From Brachypodium distachyon (lineage: Eukaryota; Streptophyta; Magnoliopsida; Poales; Poaceae), in assembly GCF_000005505.3 (NCBI RefSeq), contig NC_016133.3:48201237-48265236 (forward strand): 64,000 nucleotides of DNA, written 5' to 3'. Position 1 is the first letter of the stretch. Every line of letters begins with the position of its first letter. A program made the translations under genes and the position numbers. A model generated the notes under the pieces. It saw nothing but the letters and a program-made list of their open reading frames with translations, was not told the origin of the DNA and searched no databases. Shown here piece after piece: positions 1 to 12,900 of this stretch.

Positions 1-718
1 GTCCATGTCGTTCATTTGTTCGGTTTTGTTAGTTTCTTGAGTACCTGTTAAGTGTACATTTTTTTTTGCAAGGAGTGCTAAGTACATAACTGTTTGATAA
101 TGCCAAGTTACAACGACACTTCCTGGAAATTGCATGTTCAATTGTCTCCAAGGAATGAAGATCATGCTACCTAGCAGAGGTGCGGTTCCATGTTTGCACA
201 CACTGCTTGAAAGACTAGACAAATAGGTTTTCAAAAGATATAATAAGTTCGCAACACAGTCTATTTATTTTCATCAGGATAGCTTCACGGTAAATATTCC
301 CTCAAGCGATCATACAGCATGTGACAATCACCATCCATAACCAAGTGGAAGACTGAAAAACAAAACACAAGCCAGATCATCCGATGTGACATTGACAAGT
401 CTGCATCCAAAATGTTACCGACCAAGTTTACCAGCGATATATGGTAAGTTCCACTGTATATACTAAATGGCACGTATTCAATGAAAACTTTTATTCAGTG
501 CAAACTTGCAAACTACGTAGACAATTAGATTAAAAAAACACGGCTCAGATAAAAAAACACGGCTGCTGGGATTTCTGCCATTGATCTGATACCTAACAAA
601 GGAACCAAAGTTGCGCATATAAAGCATTAAGACTGCATATACAAGGCGGTTTCTACCAACAACCCTAAAAAAGGAAACATCAAGATTACATGTATATTGA
701 GACACAGAAAGCGGCTCA
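1..718. other. left edge, no gene recognised
   Basis: AT-rich sequence. Only two short minus-strand open frames (285-473 and 478-705) are present and neither resembles a known protein. It could be the 3' flank of a gene beyond the window. I see nothing else in it. Confidence 0.4.
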
Positions 719-723
719 TCTGT

Positions 724-3700
724 TGTAACATCCCAAAATTTTCAAAACCCTTCAAAACGCATTGCATTTCATGAGCATTATGTCACCTTTGCATTTCACC
801 ACATTCAAACTCATGAAAATTAACTCAGAAAAATACAATAACCAAATTTCTTTTATTTGAATCTTGATTTTACTTCTCTTTTGCCAATTGGATTTTTGAC
901 CCATTAGGGTGAAGCTAATAAAGGTGGTTTAATGCATGTTTATGCTACCCATATTTGATATTTGATTTTGGATTTGAAACACTATAAATTTTATTACTTA
1001 TAGAGCCCTAAAGGCAAGTTTATAGGCAAAAGTATTTTTATATATTTTATTTTGAGGGAATTCTTGTCCCAAAAGTTGAATCAAATGAAAATAATTATTT
1101 TACAAATTTGGTTGCATTTTATTTGACTCAATTTGGAGCTTTGAATCAAAAATTTAGTTCAAAACCAGAAAAAGAAAAAAGAAAAAGAGAAAAAAAAGGG
1201 AACAGGACCGACCCTTACTGGGCCGGCCCACTTACCTAACCGCCCACGCAGCCCACTCCGCGTGCTCCCGAGCCGCAGCCGCTGCCAGGCGGGCCCCACC
1301 TGTCAACTTCGTCGTCCACCCTCAACTGCCGCCCGTTTTCTCCGTGCAGACGCCGCCCGCCTCGCCCACGAATTCCACCCCGCATCCGCCTCGCCCACGA
1401 CCCCCATCTTCTCAACCGGCCGCGTCACTATAAAGCCCTTCACCCCCTAGTCCAGTCCCTCTCCTCTCTCTCCTGCCAGGCTGCCCAAATTTCTCGTCGG
1501 AGAAGCTTCGGACACCGCCGTCTTTTTTGGTCGCCGCCGACAAGCCGGTGAACTCTAGCCGCCGCTATTTGGTGCTTCCTTCTCCTCTCTTCCTTGCGCA
1601 CCTCGTGACGCGCTCCTTTTCTTTTGTTGTGCCCTGTAGCACCCGAACCGCCGACGACCGAGAGCTCGTCGTCGCCGCCGTTTTCTCTTCATCCTAGGCG
1701 TCGCCACCGTCGCCCTCGAGGACAACCGCCGCCACCATCGTCTTCGCCTCGCGGAGCTGCTTCTTCCCCAAGTTTCCCCGAGCCCGAGAACCCGCCGGAA
1801 CCCCTCGCCGGAACCCTAGCTCGCCGGAGGTAAGGCCGAAGCCTCTCATCCGTCCGATCTAAATCAACGGCCACGATTATATTTCTCTTTAAACCGAACC
1901 GGTAAGCAAATCCGACCGTAGGATCTCACTTAAGTTAGATCCGATGGTCCGTGTTTTATTTTACTCCTGAACCGGTACCGGCCAATCACGGCTTGCCACG
2001 TGTCACCTGTTTAATTAAATGTTTATTCCCCGGCCGAATTAAAATGGAAATCTTGCAGATACACCCCTGGAAATTCAAATGATCATAACTTTTAAACCGT
2101 TTGGCCAAAATTTATGTTCTGCACCTTTCTGGAATCCTCATGGCATGTAGATTCTTTTGAAACTGTTCAAATTTGAATTTGAATAACTTTAACAGAACCA
2201 AATTACAGAATGGTTAACTATGGTTTGTAATTCATGTGAAATGTTTTAAAATTATTTTGAACCTGTTATCATTTCAAAAAATGTTTAAAGTGTTTTCATG
2301 TCCAGTAGGATCAGAGGGAGAATTATTTTTGTAAAATAATCTTGCAGTACCAAACTATTTTGTCCATACCTTCTAAAATACTCATTAAACTATTATTAAA
2401 TCTTGTTTTGGTTATTACACAAGGAGTACCTTCTTAATATGTTATAATCTGTCCAATCCTTTGAAAAAAAAAATTAAAACAGAAACTAAATTTGTGTATA
2501 CTAAAACCAAGCTAGGAATGCATCATGGTAAACTTTGCATCATGGCATATTTTTTGTATTGAATTGCATGTTTATGTGTATTTGTGCTTGTTTATTTTAG
2601 GTTGTTTGGAGGGTGAACCTTGTTGTTGCGAAGAGTGCGAGAACTACCACAGCTTTGAACAAGGAAAGTCACTTTGATCATTTTCCCAAATATTTTACTA
2701 TGCACTAGATGTTTTATTAGTTGCATTAGGAATATTATTTGTATCTCTATGCTAGCAATGAATCCTAGGTAGTGTAATTTTATCCGTGCCATTACCTTGC
2801 TACCAAATTGCCATCGTCCGTAGATGAGTGCTATGCTATGGTAGTATCATGGAGGAAATTACTACATCATGATAATATTGTGGTTATGGTGAAAGTTGTG
2901 TTTTACTTAGTGTATGGCAAAACAACTTAATTTTTAATGAACCATACTGGGTGGACGGCTTTGAGATTTTGGATGTTATGTGACGTCAGGTCCATGTCTA
3001 TGGGTCCATTTCTATGAGTCGACTCGCCATGTCTATGGGAGCGCCTGCGTCGCAAAATGTGGGATGCCACCCGGGGTAACTAGAGACTGGACTAGTTTCC
3101 TGTTTAGTAGCGTCCAGTACAGCCACATGGTAATATGCGCTTTGCCAAGATTGAGTAAGCTGTTTGAACCTGGGCCCGAGGTGATCGTGATGATGTAGCC
3201 GTGTAGGTGGGAGCGGGTCTCTCGGTATGGGTCTGGGGGATTACTTCTGAAAGTCTTGTAATCGATGCCGTTGCTACTCTACCCTGAGGACAGCAAGGGA
3301 TTAACACGTCGATTTCTTGTGGGTAAAGTGTACAACCTTTCGAGAGTCTCAAACTAAGTACTTAGCCGTGTCCCCGGTCATGGACATTTATGAGCAGCTA
3401 GATTTGGGAACTGTAAGAAAATTCTCACTCACTCTAATTTCCTAAAATTAAAATTAATGGTTTGAACTTGGGTTTAGGAGCATTGATGTGTCTACTCAAT
3501 GTCCATAGTTTAATAGAAGCATTGGTGTTTCTACCCAATGTCCAATAGTGATAAAACTATTTGATTAAAATGATAGGACTAAACTATGCAAGTAGCCTGA
3601 ACTGCACCTTGCCATAAATATGCATGTGCTTGTTAGGTGCTGTTATATCAAAATGTGATCTTGCCAATACATTCAAGATATGACCCTAGTGGTCGCATCG

Positions 3701-4025
3701 TTTAATGATGCAGGAAGTTCCGACGAAGAGTAAGGGTACGTTTTGGTCTTTGGGTTGCGAGCTTACATTTCAACACGCTACCACTGTGGTGTTGATGTGG
3801 CTCTTGTATCTTCGTTTTCTGCTATTGAATTTTTCGTTTTAATTCCAGCTAACCATGTGGTTATGCGAGTTTGTAAGTACTCTTAAATTCTGGATATTGC
3901 GGTGTAATATTTGAAACTTTTGTTTTATGATATTACATATTGAAACAATGTGTGCTAGTGAGTCGATCCAGTAACTAGCACTTAAGCACAGAGATCGAAC
4001 CCTTTTTATGGGCGCGGTCGCTTCA
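724..4025. mobile_element. solo LTR of an LTR retrotransposon
   Basis: The block starts with TGTAACATCCC, ends with GGTCGCTTCA, and is bounded by the exact 5-bp direct repeat TCTGT at 719-723 and 4026-4030. TG...CA ends with a 5-bp target duplication are the signature of an LTR. No gag, pol, primer-binding site or second LTR lies inside, so this is best read as a solo LTR left by recombination between the two LTRs of a full element. It is long for an LTR (3.3 kb), as in some Gypsy lineages, but the family is not identified. A GC-rich segment at about 1200-1830 carries a TATA box on the + strand. The small open frames inside it are not convincing genes. Confidence 0.75.
1429..1434 (+). promoter_or_regulatory. 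TATA box of the solo LTR
   Basis: TATAAA follows a GC-rich stretch and precedes a pyrimidine-rich CTCTCC leader, the layout of an LTR U3/R boundary. It is inferred to be the retrotransposon promoter. If still active it would transcribe rightwards toward 4 kb. Confidence 0.4.
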
Positions 4026-4108
4026 TCTGTGCCTACAGATGAGCTAGAAGAGGAAATGGACCTTTGGAGCTTTCTTCATGAAACAAGAAAACCGTGACGG
4101 GAACGAAT

Positions 4109-5515
4109 TTTTTTTTTTTCTCTGGAATAGGAAGCTTTATTAATGATCAAGAGTCACATTACACTCGGTATTCTGAAGCTCAGAAAACTCTCGGGATGGC
4201 TCAGAGCGCACAGCAGTGCCAACTACATCCCTATTAGCTAAAGAAACTAGCTTATGAGCAATCTTTACACCCTCCCTATTGCCAAGGTCTTGCCTTTCCG
4301 ATCCGCAGGTTTCTGCCGCATGTTGCCAGCGTCTCTAGGTAGTTTACGAGAAACTGGCCGCTGCCTGCAACCGAAGCTTTTCCATCGCCAAACACCGCAT
4401 TGTTCCGGAGGTGCCATGCCCGCCACAGCAACATTAAGATTCGGCTTCTCATCTTCTTCGTCGAGCTATAAAGGAGCAGCTGGAGCCACTCAGGACCCCT
4501 CTCGAACTTGTTCTCTAGGGGAAGGTCCCAGTGCTTGCGCATCTCCTCTCGCAGCGCCCTAGCTTTCGTGCATCCAATAACAACATGGTGCTCATCCTCC
4601 TCCTCGCGACCACAGATGTTACACGTCGCTAGCGTCTCCATTCCTCTCCATTGCCGGTTCTTCTGAGTCGCCAGGGCATTACGAGACAATCTCCAGGCGA
4701 AAACCGACCTTTGGAGGCACACCTACAGACCATAAGTCCTTCTCGTGCTTGCGGCTTCCGTCAGTGGCAGAACTGGAGGAGCTAGGGTTCTGTGCCTGTA
4801 GCCGGCTATTGATCGCCAGCCGGTACGCACTTTTGACAGAAAAGATCCCACGTTTATCATAGTGCCAAGCGATGACGTCTTCCGCCCATCCTTGCGGAAT
4901 TTGCAGGCGAAGGATTTCCACAGCATCATGTGGCCAGAAAAATTCATTGATCATTGCCTCATCCCATCGATCTCGTCTCACCATCGATCATAAGGTCCTT
5001 GACCATTTTCCTCCTCGTGCGCTTCTGGAAGCCAGAGATATTCAGGCTGTGATCCTGGGGTAGCCAGTTGTCACGGATGATATGCACTTTCTCCCCCGAT
5101 CCAACTAGCTCTAGGCCATGAACGATGCCCTGCCAAGACGCCGAGCCGCCCACACTGAACATTGTATTATGAAGCTGTCCAAATGGGTAGTATCGCGCAT
5201 TCAATTGTCTGGCACATGAATGAGCCGCCAAGCTTGTCGAGCAAGCCACGCCTGGTTGAATGCCTTGAAATCTCGAAAGCCCATACCTCCAAAGCTTTTC
5301 GGAACGGTCATCTTATCCCAAGCCAGACAGTGGATCTTGCGATCATTTTCCTCATCTCCCCACCAAAATGTACGTACCAAGTGTGAGAGATGGGGACGAA
5401 TTCTTTGCTCTAGAGAGAGCACAAGCTCAAGTACATGGGATACTTCGTTGCGGACTGAGCCTCGTTCGTAAGGTCGTTGACATTCCTGGTTCAGCAGCTC
5501 GGCAATTTCTTTTTT
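4109..5515 (-). mobile_element. 5'-truncated, frameshifted LINE (non-LTR retrotransposon)
   Basis: Reading on the minus strand, overlapping frames at 5527-5201, 5249-4959, 4984-4679 and 4722-4276 give the C-terminal end of a plant LINE ORF2 in order. First comes the segment after the RT palm, with FWWGDEENDRKIHCLAWDKM and FGGMGFRDFKAFNQAWLARQ. Then a linker, and then the zf-RVT zinc-binding region with WRLSRNALATQ and CNICGREEEDEHHVVIGC. The frame changes at least three times, so it is dead. The T-run at 4109-4121 is the complement of the 3' poly(A) tail, which sets the 3' end. The catalytic RT core is missing, as expected of 5' truncation. Confidence 0.8.
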
Positions 5516-5700
5516 TGAGAAACACAATAAAAACGCAGACGCTCACAACACGCGTGTACACTCACCCCTATGGACGCACACACGCATACCTTACCCCTAT
5601 GAGCACCTCTGAAAAACTGGGCCGGCAGATCTTAAGAGATTAACGAAGATCCACTCCCAATAATCGTCACAGCTCCTCCCCAACTTAGCTAATTCATGGA
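5505..5700. repeat. repeat fragment, probably a second non-LTR 3' end
   Basis: A T-run at about 5510-5516 is followed by an ACAC/CGCAC-rich tract and CCCCTATGAGCACCTC. I recognise this only from memory as a common Triticeae repeat. It adjoins the 5' end of the truncated LINE and may be a nested insertion. No coding potential is visible. Confidence 0.35.
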
Positions 5701-5740
5701 CTATTACAATCTCTCTCTACTTGTGTACCTGCTGCACTTA

Positions 5741-6187
5741 GGCCCTCTTTGATTCATAGGAAATGTGGAGGAAAAGTGCAGGGATAGGAAATTTTCCTTT
5801 GGTGGCACTATTCACTCATTTGATTCAAAGGAATTGGGTAAAGGAAAAGTGGAGGAAAAATTCATTTGATCTTTGTTTCAAAGGAAAACGTAGGAATTTA
5901 ACAATCCACACTCATACCTCTTTTTTGAATTCCTATGCACACAAAACGAGACAAGAGTGTTCATTAGTATAATAACATTCTAATTATACTAATCCATGTG
6001 GTTTGACTTTAATTTGACTGTGTTTAATTTGTAGAATTCCTGTGCTTTTTCATTCCTGTGAATCAAACACCCATGTTTACAAAATTCCTGTGTTTTTTGA
6101 ATCCTCTGTTTTACACATGCATTCCTATCTTATTCCTGTACTTTTCCCGTTCCTGCGTTTTCAAAATCCTATGAATCAAAGGGGCCC
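5741..6187. mobile_element. Tourist-type (PIF/Harbinger) MITE
   Basis: The element is 447 bp. Its left end GGCCCTCTTTGATTCATAGG is the reverse complement, with few mismatches, of its right end, which reads CCTATGAATCAAAGGGGCCC. It is flanked by the 3-bp repeat TTA at 5738-5740 and 6188-6190, as in PIF/Harbinger insertions. The interior is AT-rich with repeated AATTCCTGTG-like words and encodes no transposase. It lies about 300 bp upstream of the start codon of the GH32 gene, so it probably forms part of that promoter. Confidence 0.85.
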
Positions 6188-6488
6188 TTACTGGATTTTA
6201 TCCATGATCGCGGAAGCTTCTGTCACTGCTGCCCAAGACATGCGACGAGTACTAGCTTGCTTCAAGGCCGCCCGCCGCCACCACCTCCGAATTGTCAGTC
6301 CTCCGTTGACTTAGGTTTCGTTGGTTATCCCCTCCCTTTTTAATTCTCTTGCATGGGTTGGTAAAAGAAAATGAAGCAAGGTTCTGAATGGAGCGGACAG
6401 CAAGTGGAAATAAAATACGGAGTATACTGTCTCTTCTTTGAAAACTCTGAAATCTTCCTTTGGCCAAGGCATCCTGATTTCCACTCCC

Positions 6489-9058
6489 ATGTCTCATTGT
6501 CTCCCATTCCCCATGTTCCATCCACGGCATGGCTGGCCCTTTCTCCTCTTCCTCGTACTTTTCCCCTTTGAATCTTCTCTCCTGTGCGGCCATCCACGAA
6601 CAGCAGAGGCCGCCAATAGGGTCCTCCTGTACCCACAGTCCGCAAAGGTCTCATCTATCGTCAGCAAGAACTACAGAACCGCGTACCATTTCCAGCCCCG
6701 CAAGAACTGGATCAACGGTATGAGCTGATTCTATACCACTTTCTTTCTTGACGCCGAATTGGGGACCTATTCCTATTTCTGATGCGAATTTGTTTCTTTT
6801 GCGGTCTCAAGTTTGTGGCCACTAGACCTTTGGTCTCTGCTATGTTAGAGCAGATGCGTCTATCCTGGATTCTAACTTGTCCTCTTCACCTTATTCACAT
6901 AATCACATGACATTGAAATTCTCGTGCGGCGACGGCGATGACACACAGATCCAAATGGTTCGTTTGCATCTCTCTATATGAATTAACGATAGGTCAATCA
7001 CAGCCTCGGATTAACTAACAGTAGATGCAATGCATATTCATTAGGACCTATGTACTACAAGGGCGTGTACCACCTCTTCTACCAGTACAACCCCGGCAGC
7101 GTGATCCCGGGCAACAAGACCTGGGCTCACTCCGTCTCCACGGACCTCATCAACTGGGTCCGGCTGCAACCGGCGCTAGAGCGGACGGAGCCTTACGACG
7201 CCAAGGGCTGCTGGTCCGGCTCGGCGACGATCCTCGGCGACGGCCAGCCAGCCATCCTCTACACCGGCGCAGACGACGTGAAGAACCAGGCCCAGTGCAT
7301 CGCCTTCCCCAGCAACCTCTCCGATCCCTACCTCCGGGAATGGACCAAGCCGGACAGCAACCCGGTGATCCGGCCGGTCGGACCTGGCCTGAACCGGAGC
7401 CAGTTCAGGGATCCGACCACCGGCTGGGCCGGACCGGATGGGCAATGGAGGATAGCTGTTGGGGCCGAGCTCAACGGCTACAGCGCGGCACTCTTGTACA
7501 AGAGCCAGGATTTTGTACACTGGAACAGAGTTGAGCACCCACTTTACTCTTCCAACTCATCCACCATGTGGGAGTGCCCGGACTTCTTCGCCGCGATCCC
7601 CGGCAACGGCAGTGGGCTTGACCCCTCCATGGCGGCCCCGAGCGGCGCCAAGCATGTCCTCAAAGTGAGCCTAGATTCATGTGACAAGTACATGGTTGGG
7701 GTTTATGATCTGAAACGTGACGAGTTTGTGCCGGATACCGTCCTGGATGACCGGAGGCTGTGGCCGAGAATAGATTACGGCAATTACTATGCTTCGAAGT
7801 CGTTCTTTGACGCGAAAAAGGGGAGGAGGATCATATGGGGTTGGACTAATGAGTCGGATAGTTCGTCAGATGATTCTGCGAAAGGCTGGGCTGGGATCCA
7901 GGTTAGAAAACCTGCCCCTGGTTTAGCTCTACTGTAATTGTTCCAGGAACTAATGTTTCTCGGTGATTTAGCATACCAGTGTAACATGTATGCATTCTCC
8001 TTTGTGTATGACATTTAGGCAATCCCCAGGACAATATGGTTAGATTGCCAAAGCAAGCAGTTGCTGCAATGGCCAGTTGCAGAGGTGGAATCCCTTCGCC
8101 GAAATGGAATCAGTCATCAAGGGATAGAGCTGGAAAAGGGTGGCTTATTTGAGATTAAGGGGACTGATACTTTGCAGGCGAGTAGTTCCATTTTTACACA
8201 CATGCTAGTACTTCACTTCCAAAACAAGCCTTTTTAACTTCAGTGAAGTGCTATGTCAGTCAAATCAGTTCGGTTTTATGAGCTGCGTTTCAGAGCAATT
8301 ACAGCTAATCTGGCACATCGCTTTTTTGGAATTTAGGCGGATGTGGAGATAGACTTTGAGCCTGAAGCCATGGACAGCATTGATCCTTTTGATCCTTCCT
8401 GGCTCATGGACACCGAGAAGCATTGCAGGAAAGTAGATGCATCGGTTCATGGTGGCCTGGGGCCGTTTGGACTTGCTGTACTGGCATCTGCTAACATGGA
8501 GGAGCACACTGCTGTGCACTTCAGAGTCTACAAAGCAGAGCACAAGTACATGATTCTTATGTGTTGTGATCTAAGAAGGTTAATGCTTTTTTCTCTTGTA
8601 TGTTACCTAAATTAAGTATCCACCTCGATTAGTTTCAGAGAACTCCCTCGCTCTTATGCATTTGTACCAATGAGCAAGGGAGTTTCCTCTTCTTTGTACA
8701 GGTCGTCCCTGAGACCAGGCCTCTACACGCCGGCCTATGGAGGCTTCTTCGAATTTGACCTTGAAGAGGAAAGGAAGATATCTTTGAGAACATTGGTGAG
8801 TCTCTAAACTTTGTCTTCTGATCCCATAATGGATGACCTAACAGCAATGTCTCTCCCTTGCAGATTGATCGGTCAGCAGTGGAGAGCTTCGGCGGCGGTG
8901 GCAAGGTCTGTATCATGGCGAGAGTTTACCCGGCAACGCTCATCGAAGATGGAGGTGCTCGTATGTATGCCTTCAACAATGGCACGAGTACAGTCAAGGT
9001 GTCGCAGCTCAAGGCATGGAGCATGAGGAGAGCACATGTAAATGTGAAGAAGGCATGA
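6489..9058 (+). CDS. GH32 beta-fructofuranosidase: cell-wall invertase / fructan exohydrolase type
   Basis: Seven exons: 6489-6717, 6949-6957, 7045-7901, 8019-8177, 8337-8578, 8702-8795, 8864-9058, giving about 594 residues. The enzyme would hydrolyse terminal fructosyl bonds of sucrose or fructans in the apoplast. A hydrophobic PFLLFLVLF segment near the N terminus fits a signal peptide. The catalytic triad is present: NDPNG is rebuilt across the 9-bp mini-exon (nucleophile), FRDP (transition-state Asp), and WECPDF (acid/base Glu). Pro in WECPDF marks the cell-wall/FEH clade rather than vacuolar invertase (WECVDF). The loop after KVSLD is shortened to SCDKY, where cell-wall invertases usually have an Asp...Lys pair, which favours a fructan exohydrolase. 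Intron 4 starts with GC, not GT. Met at 6513 is an alternative start. The frame is intact throughout. Confidence 0.9.
6949..6957 (+). other. 9-bp mini-exon of the GH32 gene
   Basis: The nine bases ATCCAAATG sit between CAG and GT. Joined to the G that ends exon 1 and the GA that starts exon 3, they complete the codons for Asp-Pro-Asn-Gly of the catalytic NDPNG motif. Mini-exons of this kind are known in plant invertase genes. Skipping it would remove the nucleophile. Confidence 0.9.
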
Positions 9059-9947
9059 AATACTTGACCCAACAAAACAAAGCAATGCTGATTGACAATG
9101 TTGAGTGATTGAACTATCTCATGATTTTAATGTTTAACACTTTACTTTTTTTTCCTCCCATTCATCACCACTGCTTGACCACTAGTCACATTGTTGCGGG
9201 CTACTTGGTAGTGGTACTGGGTAGAAATGAAGCATATATTGCTTTTGAGAACTGGCTATCGGTAAATACACTATACTCAACAATACCAAGCAACACTTCG
9301 GTAGTGCTTCTTTGCTGTCGAAGTGTTGCGAAGGCAGTATGCAGCTATATGCTCAAGCCATGGTGCTGGACATCCGGTAGGATTGAACGATTTTCAAAAG
9401 AATTTTGTAAGATGTCAATCAATAGATAGAAGTCCTTCTGTCGGTCCGTCCAAGGGAATGAGGCGATCAAAATTCCCGATGATTTCTACCACAAAATTTC
9501 ATAGAAATCCTTTTACGTGCTCTTGTTCTCTTTTTCTCTAAGATTGTCATCTTGCGGGCAGTCTACATTTTTTTTCACTCTCCAATCCACTACCACCTGT
9601 AGGATGAAGGACAAAACTATACGTAAATCAAGTGTAAAGTCATTCATATATTCCTTCTCGGAAATATGCAATCCGGTGTTCCCAAAATACTCCGTACCTC
9701 CCAAACAAACAACAATAATCTGATTAATTCTTCATCAATCCTGAAAACTAAACAGGTAAACAGAGGAGTTCAATCAGAATACGTTTTCAGCCTCTGTAAA
9801 AATATATTTTATTGATGGAAGTATATTCTATTGGGGTGCAGTAGATAAACTGAGAAAAAGTTGAAAACAAAAGGTATCAGACTACCATCCTTTACACTGT
9901 ACACCTTATTTCGTCTATCAGCACTAACACTAAATAAAAGAACATTC
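9059..9947. other. convergent 3' flanks of the GH32 and UBP genes
   Basis: This holds the 3' UTRs of two tail-to-tail genes. A perfect 10-bp inverted repeat, CAACACTTCG at 9291-9300 and CGAAGTGTTG at 9319-9328, has an 18-base loop. No other gene is seen. Confidence 0.4.
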
Positions 9948-12900
9948 CTAGCTCTTCACAATGCGCTCATAGAACAAGATGTAGCCATGATCTGTGTTGC
10001 CAGCATATTCGTGAGAAGAACCGTAGAACGTTTGCAGAGTGGACTCCTGAATTTTCTCAACATTGTCATCGTCGAAAGACAACCAGTGGTCGCAGCTTTT
10101 AATTTGGCTTACATAGTGTCCCTGGTTGGGGCCGCTCCCAAGGTGGACTACAACAGCAAAGAGGGAGTACTCACAATCTACATCGTTAGATGTGCTGCTC
10201 AGCTTCAGCTCCATTGGGTATACCACTCGGTATGACAGTTTCTTGTGCCGACTAAGCTGCTCGACGAACTTGAAGCGCTTTAAGTGGATCACCAATATTT
10301 GAGGTGCCTTTTTTATCTTCATTCTCTTCTGTGCTTCTTGCAAACTGACAAATGGACCAAAATTTTGGGTTCAGTAATTGTTACAAGGAAATCAAGCAAC
10401 ACAAAAACAGCAAGACACCTTTCCCCGCATGGAAGTTCTCAACATATTTCTTCTATCTACTGAAGAACATGGGTTACAGTCCAGTTAGGAGCAGAAAGTA
10501 CTGAAAAAACTGAAATCTGGGGAATCTAACTGCTATTTTAACTAAATATATACTCTCTCCTTCCGCAAATAGATGACCTCCTAGAATGTGTGCAGTAAAA
10601 CTTCCCTAACTTTGACTCATATTGTACTAAAGAATATTTAGTTTGGACTATCAGATTTGTCATGAAACATATTTTCATAATATCACAATCTATAAAATTT
10701 CATTAGCATATTCATATGAAAAATTAGGGTCAAAGTTACATGTCAGAGGCCATGTCCATGTCCATCTGTGTACAAATGGAGGGAGCACTATATGTTGTAC
10801 CAAGGACTATGCGATACTGAAACAAAGCTTAAAGAAAACATACAGAAAACAAAAACAAAAAACGAGACTGATAACCATGTCCAGGGTGTCCTGCAGTTAA
10901 GTGTAGAACAGTTCAAAAAAAAAACTTGAAGAAATTGACCTATAAGGTCCTGTTTATTGCTAAGATTTAAATTAGCTGATTCATGTCATGACTCATGAAT
11001 ACCACCACAACGGTTTAAACTCGTTAGCATGCCAATGCACAAGGCCTCTACTGTTGCACAAAACATTGATGATCAAAATGACGTAAGAAATTGTTACCTG
11101 CAGCATTTGTCACAGAAGAACTTGTCCTCAGCATTTAAAGTTTCAGTGGAAAAGAAATTCTTTAGGCAGCTTGTGAGTGAACTATTCTGTTCAATATCGA
11201 TGCTCAAATCTAAAAATGTCTCATCCTTTGCGGTGATAGTCTCACACATGAGGCACTTCGTTTCATTGGTTAAAATACCCTGCATATGGGCGAAATGGTG
11301 ACTAACCACAAAATCCTAGGTGGAAAAGACATACATTTCTTCACATTTTAGTGATTATAGTCACCTGAAAATCCTTGTGTACCCATGTAACCAGTGGCTC
11401 TTTTCCAACTCCATTTGCTAAATGGTTAATATCCCCATTTGAGGCTCCTTCAGGAGATGTGGTTTCAGGAGAATCCTTCATCATACTGAACTCTTTTTCC
11501 AGAATATCAACAATCTCATTCAGTAAGAAATTCAAAAATTCATGGGCATCCTACAAAGTGATACAGAAAAGAAATGTTACTTATGGGTCGATTACTCTTT
11601 TATTTTCATAAAAATATAAACATGATTATTTTATTTTTGCAACACATCCAGATCAACAGAGATGACTTGGACTTTTCTTATGCAGCATCAGAAAAGGCAT
11701 TGAATAGAAAATCATTACGAAACTATAAGGATGGTTGAACCAATAGAGGCGAAGAGAAATTCTCCCGAAGAACCAAGCACCCCTAGAACAAATGAGTGCA
11801 AGAGATGCAGGCCATAAACATAGCTGAGTTTGCATTACTGAATTACTATGAATGGGAACAAATAATGTTAGCAAGGTTCAGGTTATGATCTGATAATTCA
11901 GTTGACATGATGTGTGCTACTGTAAACTATCTACAAGTTACCTGGTGCATATAACTCCGGAATGATTCATTCTGTTTCCTCACCCTATGCACAAAACGTT
12001 TTGGAGAAATAACACCAGTCTTTTTCTTTGATAGGCTTATCTGCAAGTTATCGGCAACCATCGTTACTAGATGAGCAAGAATTTTTTAGGTAACATTTGC
12101 AAACCATGTAACAGCATGTTGATGAAAGAGTAAAAAAAGGAGAGTTAACAGCTAGTATAAACTAATAAGAGGTCTGCTTGCTTGCATTAGTTGCAACTGA
12201 GAATTAATCAAAACGCCAGATTTATCAGTGAATGTTACAAGCAGCAATTCACAGAATTATCAACAGGAAGCATGCACAACTGAGGATCGAGACAGATCAA
12301 ACAACTATGCTGCTATCCAAGTTCACAATGCATAAAATCACTGCACTGAAAGTGTAAATAACAAACACAAAAGCTTAGTGTATTGTCCTTGTAAAGTAAA
12401 CAAACCTGGGCCATTCTTCAGAGCTAAAGTAATAATGATGCCATTTAGTTGATTGCACACAATTTAAGAGAACCGGCGACCTCGACTAACACAAAAATCA
12501 TGAGTTGATTCTTGCGTCTTTGCTACCTCTGCCCACTTTGTGTTGCGCACAATTAATAAACCTCCAATGTGATGGAATCTAATAGCTCAATCATCAAGTT
12601 GGTCTTGCTATATGAATTACATTCATAATTCCATGTACTTGCCATATGAATTACATTCATAATTCCATGTACTTGCCATAATCCCCTCTAAAAACACACC
12701 AGAGAACCTAATAACTTCACTCACATTCTCTTCATTGACTTGATATCATGATTGTTTGAACTTGTATGGAGATAGATCAGGTTGAACAAATAACTTCAAT
12801 CGATTGGTAAGCATATTTTTGAAGTAAAACTAGTAATAATCTTCAATATTATCATCTATTTATTTTTAAGGTGACATGGAAACCACATGTGCAGCCACTA

